A stretch of 64,000 nucleotides of DNA from an uncultured Bacteroidales bacterium. Lineage in GTDB: Bacteria; Bacteroidota; Bacteroidia; Bacteroidales; Bacteroidaceae. The translations under genes and the position numbers were made by a program. Location: NCBI GenBank assembly GCA_902787555.1, contig CADAGO010000007.1:1-64000 (forward strand), written 5' to 3'. The notes beneath the pieces were generated by a model. It worked only from the letters and a program-made list of their open reading frames with translations. It was not told the DNA's origin and made no database searches. This document shows positions 1-6,709 of the stretch, piece after piece; position 1 is the first letter of the stretch; each line of letters begins with the position of its first letter.

Positions 1-1
1 A

Positions 2-196
2 CAGTCGACGGGCGACTTCACACGCGACGAGCTGCGCAAGGACGTGAAGCTGGCATGGACCGACAAGACCAAGGCTGAGATTGCGGAGGCAAAGGGTGAA
101 ACCTCCCCTAACCCGTCGCAGGGCGGCAGTCAAGGCGGAACCACTCCTACCAATCCCGACACCCCGGGCGGTGATGGCACCACTGACCAGAACTAG
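2..196 (+). CDS. C-terminal end of an unrecognised protein (5' truncated by the window)
   Basis: An open frame enters from the left edge and stops at TAG 194-196, giving 64 visible residues. The first half is charged (TGDFTRDELRKDVKLAWTD region); the last half is a low-complexity Gly/Thr/Pro/Asn tail without a domain. The codon use and GC content fit coding DNA. I do not recognise the family from so little sequence; a histone-like or other small basic protein with a disordered tail is possible but not supported. The gene is followed by a GC-rich repeat and no clear T-tract terminator. Confidence 0.55.
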   Translation, partial: QSTGDFTRDELRKDVKLAWTDKTKAEIAEAKGETSPNPSQGGSQGGTTPTNPDTPGGDGTTDQN

Positions 197-197
197 G

Positions 198-272
198 CCC
201 CTCTCCCCAAGCCCTCCCCACGAGGGGGAGGAGGAAAAGCAGCCCCCTCCCTTCCTCCCCGAGGGGAGGGGG
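198..272. repeat. GC-rich C-run/G-run intergenic repeat
   Basis: Alternating C-runs and G-runs make several overlapping inverted repeats, for example CTCCCC (255-260) with GGGGAG (263-268). Similar C-run/G-run blocks occur near 23046-23110, 38330-38378 and 49785-49830, all in gene-free spacers, so this looks like a dispersed intergenic element. Confidence 0.4.
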
Positions 273-364
273 ATTTGGTTTAGGGTTTAGAGTAGAGAGT
301 TGAGGGGCGGTCATGCTCTGTTATGACGGGATAAAGGAATTTCGAGATGAGACGTTTTGTCTTG

Positions 365-516
365 TTAGTGATTGCTAATGTATTCGTATATCTTCAGTAC
401 ATCCTGTGTGTCGACGATGCCATCCTGATTGACATCACAGCCCTCACCTCCCTGTCGCCCGTACAGGCAACAAAGAGCAACAACAACAGTCCGATGATAT
501 ACAATCCTTTGTGCAT
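365..516 (-). pseudogene. Relic: lipoprotein signal peptide joined out of frame to a dockerin end
   Basis: On the minus strand an ATG at 516 opens MHKGLYIIGLLLLLFVAC, a textbook lipoprotein signal with the lipobox VAC, and continues 18 codons before running into another frame. In the shifted frame the sequence becomes a dockerin half-repeat (CDVNQDGIVDTQDVLKIYEY) that ends with the same SNH-stop as the PL11 lyase at 2136-6701; the DNA of the two ends is also closely alike (365-445 versus 2139-2220). The middle of the original gene is missing. I read it as an internally deleted, frameshifted secreted dockerin protein lying 14 bp downstream of the ATPase gene. Confidence 0.55.
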
Positions 517-530
517 AGTGTCTGTATTTA

Positions 531-1847
531 TTACATGTCCTCCATCGACAAACAAATATGGCTGACACTGTAGTTTGTCAGTTCCTTGCCGAGTATAGCT
601 GTTTTCTCTGCCAGTTCCGTGAGATTTAACTTTTTTCGCTGACGCTTGATTTCTGCTACTACTGCTTTCTTTTCTATATCATTGAGAGCTATCATATCAA
701 TTTCGTTCTCACCCTTGCGGTCCCACCAGTTGCCTACTATCGTTACTCGCTCTTCTTCCATCCATTTTTGACGGAAATACTGCTCAAGAACAAATCCCGT
801 GTATTGCTCATAGCCACGCTCAACAATTTCGAGTAACAGGTCATTGCGCTCCATCTCGACGAGAGCCTGATGACGCAAGATGAACCGGAACCAAAAACGT
901 AAGAAACAGTCGTCGAGCTGCCAGTGGGAGTTCCTGCCATTTGGTTTGCTGAACATAGGCTGATGACGGTGGATATAACTGTATTCCGTTTCCAGATTTT
1001 CAAGATAGGCTCCTGTGTTCTTTCCAATAGCACCGTCGATTTCGCTCTGAGTAGTCAAACCTGAAGCAATCAATTGGAGTATGCTCAAATAGTTTGCATA
1101 GTCCTTGCCAAATTCAGACATGATAAGTTCTGTACCTTCGGAGAGATAGGGGGAACCTGCTTGTGTAACCCATCGTAACATCTTCGGTTTCGTAGTTGCT
1201 TTTGCATCCATCAGCCAGGACACGTATTTAGCCACACCGCCCGTGAGTGCATAGAGGCAAAGCAGATCCTCGGAAGTGTATTGAGGATTGTGATCGTGGA
1301 GGATTTGCTTCAGCACACTGATACGGAACGGAAGCATATTCAAGCGACAGTCCTGACGGCCATAGAGCGGTTCGTCTTCGTTATCGAAAATTTTGTGCAT
1401 CATATTGTAGATACTGCCGCAAGCAATCATGTTAATCTTCACCTTCTCATGATAGCGGTCCCATATATCCTGAATGTGACTTGGAATAGCTGGGTTTACT
1501 TTGATGAAGTTTTGAAACTCATCGAATACCAGTGTGAAATGGTGCTCCTGGCCATATCGTATCAACAACTCGAAGAACTGGGCGAATGTTTCTATGCGAC
1601 CGAAAATCTGTAGGCCCAAAACCTGCTCAGCTGCTTCCTGAAACTTGCTTGTTAGCACACGCTCGTTATCTTTCGAGACATAGAGGTAGAGCAGTGGCGT
1701 ATGACCGTCATCTGAACTTTTCCTCAGTAGTGTGGTCTTACCAATTCGACGTCGGCCAATGAGTACTGTCAGGAGGCCCCGTTCTTCTGTTTGTTCCCAA
1801 TTCCTCTGGAGTATCTCCAGTTCTTTTTCTCTGTCATAAAACCTCAT
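531..1847 (-). CDS. AAA-type ATPase with C-terminal DUF234/PD-(D/E)XK-like domain
   Basis: 438 residues. A P-loop GRRRIGKTTLL lies at about residues 31-41 and a Walker B-like LVFDEFQNF at about 105-113, typical of the ATP-binding family fused to DUF234 (COG1672 group). The C-terminal part contains GENEIDMIALND followed by VVAEIK, which matches the D...ExK core of a restriction-type nuclease fold. The cellular role of this family is unknown; it is common as single, horizontally distributed genes in Bacteroidota. It stands alone between two dockerin ends, with its own promoter (1891-1898). The start at 1847 is the only upstream ATG and gives the usual RExEL start of the family. Confidence 0.8.
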   Translation of the reverse strand: MRFYDREKELEILQRNWEQTEERGLLTVLIGRRRIGKTTLLRKSSDDGHTPLLYLYVSKDNERVLTSKFQEAAEQVLGLQIFGRIETFAQFFELLIRYGQEHHFTLVFDEFQNFIKVNPAIPSHIQDIWDRYHEKVKINMIACGSIYNMMHKIFDNEDEPLYGRQDCRLNMLPFRISVLKQILHDHNPQYTSEDLLCLYALTGGVAKYVSWLMDAKATTKPKMLRWVTQAGSPYLSEGTELIMSEFGKDYANYLSILQLIASGLTTQSEIDGAIGKNTGAYLENLETEYSYIHRHQPMFSKPNGRNSHWQLDDCFLRFWFRFILRHQALVEMERNDLLLEIVERGYEQYTGFVLEQYFRQKWMEEERVTIVGNWWDRKGENEIDMIALNDIEKKAVVAEIKRQRKKLNLTELAEKTAILGKELTNYSVSHICLSMEDM

Positions 1848-1862
1848 ATAACGAATATTAAT

Positions 1863-1876
1863 TTAATGCGCATTAA
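1863..1876. promoter_or_regulatory. 14-bp perfect palindrome in the ATPase leader
   Basis: TTAATGCGCATTAA lies between the promoter at 1891-1898 and the start codon at 1847 of the ATPase gene. Its position in the 5' leader would suit an operator; no regulator is identified. Confidence 0.35.
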
Positions 1877-1890
1877 GTTATTGCCGGTTG

Positions 1891-1898
1891 CAAAGGTA
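1891..1898 (-). promoter_or_regulatory. -7 box TACCTTTG for the ATPase gene
   Basis: Minus-strand TACCTTTG matches the Bacteroidota consensus TAnnTTTG, 43 nt upstream of the ATG at 1847. Confidence 0.55.
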
Positions 1899-1952
1899 CA
1901 AATAAAACCGAAAACAACAAGCAAAAAAATAAAAATACCGAACAAAAATAAT

Positions 1953-2053
1953 TTTATTTCGCTACAACGTGTCGTTTTTTTGGCCTTTTTAGCGAAATAA
2001 ACCGCGTTTTATTCCGGCAGTTGGCTGATTGCCATTCCGGCAGTTGGCTGATT
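1953..2053. repeat. 12-bp inverted repeat and 20-bp tandem direct repeat
   Basis: TTTATTTCGCTA at 1953-1964 is a perfect inverted match of 1990-2001. Immediately after it ATTCCGGCAGTTGGCTGATT occurs twice in direct orientation (2011-2030 and 2034-2053, 23-bp period). The block separates the ATPase from the PL11 gene; no integrase is near. Confidence 0.6.
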
Positions 2054-2092
2054 ATTGCTCTGCCCGCTCCAGCATAGCCCTCACCCAAATGC

Positions 2093-2125
2093 AAAAGACT
2101 GGACGAGATGTTCGCCCAGTCTTTT
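2093..2125 (-). terminator. Terminator of the GH31-PL11 operon
   Basis: AAAAGACTGG (2093-2102) and its complement (2116-2125) form a stem with A/T runs on both sides, directly behind the stop of the PL11 gene. Confidence 0.65.
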
Positions 2126-2135
2126 TGTTTTTGTT

Positions 2136-5100
2136 TTAATGATTGCTAATGTATTCGTATATCTTCAGCACATCCTGTGTGTCGACGATGCCGTCGTCGT
2201 TCACGTCGCATACCTCACCTGTGGCGCCTTCTATGGGGACTGTGCCGTCTTGGATGTATTGGTAGATGCAGAGTACGTCTTGTGTATCGACGGTGCCGTC
2301 GTCGTTCACGTCTTCGAGGGTTCGGAGGGCTGTGACGAAGAGGAGTCCTTCGGCTATGCGGCTGGTGTTCCAGATATACTTACGTGGCAGTTTCCATTTG
2401 GGGTTGCCGCCGAACGTTGTGCATGTGAAGAGTCGGAGTGAATCGCCTGCGGCAAGGTTCTCGAACGGTGACAGCTCGACGTTGATGGTTCCGCTCAGGG
2501 TCAGCTTGCCGATGTTGGTGATGTTGGCGCATCCGTCGTTGGTCTTCGTGGCACATCGGCGTGCGGTGACGGTATATGTGCCTGTAGAGCCGATGGTGAC
2601 GTTCTTGCCTCCGCAGTCGATGGTGGCGCTGATGGCTGCTGCGCTCTTGCCTGGTTGGATGTTGCCGTTGATGGTGATGTTGCTGTTGGTGAGCGAGCCT
2701 ATTCCCGATAGTGTGGCGCTGCGTGCCACGGTGAGTGCTCCGGTGCCGAGTGTGCCTCCGTCGAGCATCATGGTGCCTGCCGAGACGGTCACGGTGCCTG
2801 TGTTGTCCCATGCTCCCTTGACGGTCATCTTGCTCTTACCCATTTTGTTGAAGTTGTCAATGCTGCTGACCTTGCCTTCAAACGTGTAGTCGATGGTGTC
2901 GTTGCCCACCTGCCAGGTGTTGACTGCGGCTGTGCCTCCGTTGCGGAAGGCGCTGAAACCGCCGAGGGCTCCCTTACCTGTGAGCTGTCCCATGCGGAGG
3001 GTCTTGCCTGAGTTCTGTACGAACCGTCCGTCGGGAATGTCGAGTCTCCATCCTTCACCGCCCGAACTGGTGTCGAGTGTGAACCGTCCGTCGTCTGCAT
3101 AGACCGCCTCGGCTACGAGTGTGCCTTGGAACTTCGACAGGTTGAGTGCTATCGGTGTGCGGGTGGCATAGTAGTTGCTGCCTTTCTCGGTGGCGCAGTA
3201 GATGGTGATCTGTCCGTTGCCTGTGAGCGACAGGTTTGTGGTGGCGCGGTTCACGGTGGTCAGCTTTGCCTTTGCCCCGTCTGCCACGACGATAGGTGTG
3301 GTGAGGAATCCATTGCCTGTGATGGCTGCCGAGCCTTGCAGTTCAATGGTGCTTGCCACCTTCACACCTGCATCGACCGTACCTTCTGCCACGACGAGCT
3401 TACGCAGCGAGCTTTCCACGCGTGGCTTGAGCCATCCTCCGCCTCGCTTCGTGAGGGTTGTGCCGCTGAAGGCTGCCTCTTGGTTGAAGTCGGCAGAGTT
3501 GTTGATTGTTCCGCCATCGCCCATCAGACGGATGGGTGAGCCGTTTGTCACGGCAGCAGTCGTTTTGAGTACGGCACCGTTCTCCATCGTGAATTTCGTA
3601 GGACTGGTGGTCACTCCGCCGAGGTTGCCTTTCGGTTTGGTGGAGTTGGATAGGACGCTGACAATGGTGGTACCTCCACGCAGAAAGTTTCCGCCCGTGT
3701 AGCTGCTCTCGGTGCTGATGGTCACGGTGTTGGTACCGTCGACGATGAGCGACGAGTTGCCGATGATGGCCCCTGTGCCCGAGAGTGTGTATGCCTTCGT
3801 CGTGTTGCTGAAGTAGATGGTGTCGGCCTCTATGTCGTCATCGAGTGTGACGGCAGTACGTTGGGCGTCGTCGGTGAAGTTGACGATATCGCCCTTGACG
3901 AATATCTCAGGCTCTTGTGCTTCATCGCCAAGGTGATAGAAGTTAGGTGTCTTGGCAAAGTCCCATACGCCCGAAGTAGCACCGCTCCATGCTATCTCCG
4001 TAGCACCGCGCATCTTGCCCAGCGACAGGATGATATTGCCATCGTCGTCGAGCGACAGAGCTGGTTTCAGGTCGGTGATGCCTTCGATTTTGAGCGATGC
4101 CAACGAACCGCTCAGTTCCTTCACGTGACCGATGACGTAGTCGCCTGGTGCGAGTGTCTTGGCTCCGTCGGTCATGTGTTCCACGATTTCCAAGACAGGT
4201 TGCAGGTACTCAGGACCGTATTTCTGCCATACCGCCCCTGTTTTCTTCTCTATCCTGAGTGTGGACGCCATGATGCGGTCGGCCTGATATTCTTCGGAAT
4301 AGAGGTCGAGTACGATTCGCGCGCCAAATCCTAATGTCATCGTCTCATCAATGGTGATGCTGCCTGCCTTATTGGGTCCACCCGGACGGATGACAGAGCC
4401 ATAGTCGGCTTTGATGCTACGGAACTCTCCTCCGTCGCTATTCAGTTCGGCAAAGCGGTTGAGCCATAATGGAGAGTGTGAGAGTTTACCATCGAAGCAT
4501 AGCGTTCCTGCCCATACGTCGGTATTGCCTGTGTAGGTCATATCGGCATTCGGTAACTTCAAGATGCCGTCGCCTTGCTTTACGACGCGTGTGTTGCCCG
4601 TCAAGGCTCCGCCTGTGACCTCGCAGGTGAAGTATTCGTAGTTGATAGGAGTTGTTTTCGTCGTGGTGTTGCTTGATGCCGTACCTTGAACCCACGACGG
4701 CACGTTGAACGTCACCATATACGGGCTGGCACCATTGGCTATCGAGATGCGTGTGTCGTTTGTCTCGCAGACGATGAGGTGGTCGTCGGTGGTGGTGATG
4801 GAGCCTCCGTTCTTCACTTCCTTACGGCCCGTCATAGTCAATGGTGGTGGGGAAACGGTGATGCCTTCCAGTTCGCCGAGGAAGTAGCTCTTGTGTGGCG
4901 GCTGGTTGTAGCCCATGCTCTGCCACACCATCGCGTTACGGTACTGATGGTCGTGCCATAGGGTAGGGATGCGGTATTTCGTCGATATGCCAGTCGAATA
5001 GACGAGGATGGCGGTATTGTCGCCACGACGCATCACGAGTTCCTCGCGCCAGTCACCAAAGATGTCGGCAATGGCGCCGGGATTGTTTTTCGTCCAGTTG

Positions 5101-6701
5101 TTACACTTCGAATCAGGGAAATTCCAACGTCCGCCACCAGCTTCACTGGGTTTGTAGATAGCACCATAGCCTTCCGTTCCAGGACTGTCGAAATACTCGT
5201 CGAGCAGGTCTCCGTCCCAGTAGATACGCTGGTTGAGGTCGCCCCAGCCGATGAAGTTATCACCGCCGAGTTCGGTCACTACCTTGTCGGCAACGGTACT
5301 GATCCATCCCGTGCTGACACTACGTCCCACAGAACCTGGGTAGGTGTTGGTGAAGTTGGCACAGAGCGCACGTCCGTCATCGCCATCCGCTTTGTGGCGG
5401 TAATAGAACTGAGAGGTGACGGCATTGCGGTAGTTCATTGCCGGCTGACTCTCGTTGCAGGCAAACTGCTCCTCATAGCGTCGATAAGGGTCGAGGTCGG
5501 CACAATGCTGTGCATCGCCATGTCCGAGTCCTGTAGTGCTAAGACCCTTACCATTATCATCGATAATCATCGAGCCGAAGATAATCTCGTCGCGTCCGTC
5601 CCAGTCGACATCTCCGATGGCAAAGTTATGATAACCCTGACCAAACCAAGCCCCTCCGACGTTGTTCTCCCAGTACCAGCGACGGGTCAGCTTGTGGGTT
5701 GCAGGGTCCACATCGTAGGCAGCAAACTTATGCATGGTGTAGCAGCCGCGGCCGAGGAAGATGCTGGCATGACGTCCGTCGAGGAACGGAGCGCCGAAGT
5801 AATGCTTTGTGGAGCGATGGCCAACAATACCACTTCCCCAGTCGCTATCTTGACCGCGAGTGAGAGGATAGTCGGCATAGTGCGGATGTGATGTGGGACC
5901 TATGCTGTAGGGACGTCCTGTTGCTCCTTCTAAATATAATAGGTATTCGTTGCCCGATGAGGTGTACTCGACTCCGTCCCATCGTGTATCGACGTTGGCA
6001 GAGCCAATCAGTTCCTGCGTACCGTCGGCATAGTGGATATAGGCGTTGTCCTGAATGCGAAGCAGCACCTCAGCCTTTCCGTCGCCATCCCAGTCGTAGC
6101 ATACGCAGTCCCATTGCTCGTCGGCACCAGCCAACATGTTCGGACCTAAGTCAATCCACCAGAGGCGCTTGCCCTTGTGGTCGTAGCAGTCGAGCACATG
6201 GAAGCAGTTCTTCTGTGATACATCGGCAGCACGGCTACACGGACGTTTCACGATGAACTCCACAATGCCATCGCCGTCGAGGTCGCCGAGCGAGATGTCG
6301 TTGAGTGTATAGTTCGACGTAACATCGGTACCGTCACGACCCGTAATCTTCTGAACGGGAATGGTCAGCATACCGTTGTTCCATCGAGTGACAACATCAC
6401 ACTTCGCCTGTTCTGTACCACGAACTACGGCAGCCACCTGATACTTGCTCGTTGCAGTACCGCTGGTGTGCGTGTAGTTGGAGGCAGAGAGATTTTTGGC
6501 TATCTGAGTGCCGTCGCAATAGAGGTTATAGGTAACGTCGTAGTATTCTTCGCCAAAGACGCGCCACGATACAAGGTTGCCGCTTCCCGAATTAGAGGGA
6601 ACAGCTACAAGTCCGCGGTCGAGGCGGTCGGTGGTGCGCTGTGCAAAACTAATCGTTGCAATGGTTAGCAACAGTGCGATACATAGTAGTTTTCTGTTCA
6701 T
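2136..6701 (-). CDS. Secreted rhamnogalacturonan lyase (PL11) with beta-strand repeats and dockerin
   Basis: 1521 residues. Residues 1-20 are an SPI signal. Residues about 21-615 match rhamnogalacturonan lyase family 11 (YesW type), with calcium-binding DxDGD blades such as GDLDGDGIVEFIV and DWDGDGKAEVLL; the enzyme cleaves the rhamnogalacturonan-I backbone by beta-elimination. Residues about 640-1455 are long Gly/Thr/Asn-rich beta-strand repeats of the autotransporter-associated type (for example near 985, SSYTGGNFLRGGTTIV). Residues about 1460-1521 are a type I dockerin with two DxNxDGxVDxxD loops (DVNDDGTVDTQDVL and DVNDDGIVDTQDVL). PL11 enzymes are normally near 600 residues, so more than half of this protein is accessory. 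It follows GH31 by 8 bp and shares its promoter. No cohesin is visible in the window. Confidence 0.88.
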   Translation of the reverse strand: MNRKLLCIALLLTIATISFAQRTTDRLDRGLVAVPSNSGSGNLVSWRVFGEEYYDVTYNLYCDGTQIAKNLSASNYTHTSGTATSKYQVAAVVRGTEQAKCDVVTRWNNGMLTIPVQKITGRDGTDVTSNYTLNDISLGDLDGDGIVEFIVKRPCSRAADVSQKNCFHVLDCYDHKGKRLWWIDLGPNMLAGADEQWDCVCYDWDGDGKAEVLLRIQDNAYIHYADGTQELIGSANVDTRWDGVEYTSSGNEYLLYLEGATGRPYSIGPTSHPHYADYPLTRGQDSDWGSGIVGHRSTKHYFGAPFLDGRHASIFLGRGCYTMHKFAAYDVDPATHKLTRRWYWENNVGGAWFGQGYHNFAIGDVDWDGRDEIIFGSMIIDDNGKGLSTTGLGHGDAQHCADLDPYRRYEEQFACNESQPAMNYRNAVTSQFYYRHKADGDDGRALCANFTNTYPGSVGRSVSTGWISTVADKVVTELGGDNFIGWGDLNQRIYWDGDLLDEYFDSPGTEGYGAIYKPSEAGGGRWNFPDSKCNNWTKNNPGAIADIFGDWREELVMRRGDNTAILVYSTGISTKYRIPTLWHDHQYRNAMVWQSMGYNQPPHKSYFLGELEGITVSPPPLTMTGRKEVKNGGSITTTDDHLIVCETNDTRISIANGASPYMVTFNVPSWVQGTASSNTTTKTTPINYEYFTCEVTGGALTGNTRVVKQGDGILKLPNADMTYTGNTDVWAGTLCFDGKLSHSPLWLNRFAELNSDGGEFRSIKADYGSVIRPGGPNKAGSITIDETMTLGFGARIVLDLYSEEYQADRIMASTLRIEKKTGAVWQKYGPEYLQPVLEIVEHMTDGAKTLAPGDYVIGHVKELSGSLASLKIEGITDLKPALSLDDDGNIILSLGKMRGATEIAWSGATSGVWDFAKTPNFYHLGDEAQEPEIFVKGDIVNFTDDAQRTAVTLDDDIEADTIYFSNTTKAYTLSGTGAIIGNSSLIVDGTNTVTISTESSYTGGNFLRGGTTIVSVLSNSTKPKGNLGGVTTSPTKFTMENGAVLKTTAAVTNGSPIRLMGDGGTINNSADFNQEAAFSGTTLTKRGGGWLKPRVESSLRKLVVAEGTVDAGVKVASTIELQGSAAITGNGFLTTPIVVADGAKAKLTTVNRATTNLSLTGNGQITIYCATEKGSNYYATRTPIALNLSKFQGTLVAEAVYADDGRFTLDTSSGGEGWRLDIPDGRFVQNSGKTLRMGQLTGKGALGGFSAFRNGGTAAVNTWQVGNDTIDYTFEGKVSSIDNFNKMGKSKMTVKGAWDNTGTVTVSAGTMMLDGGTLGTGALTVARSATLSGIGSLTNSNITINGNIQPGKSAAAISATIDCGGKNVTIGSTGTYTVTARRCATKTNDGCANITNIGKLTLSGTINVELSPFENLAAGDSLRLFTCTTFGGNPKWKLPRKYIWNTSRIAEGLLFVTALRTLEDVNDDGTVDTQDVLCIYQYIQDGTVPIEGATGEVCDVNDDGIVDTQDVLKIYEYISNH

Positions 6702-6709
6702 AGTTATGA

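Noticed and set aside
2011-2053. 20-bp direct repeat as an attachment site
   Set aside because: No integrase, tRNA or element boundary is associated; tandem spacing of 23 bp fits slippage better.
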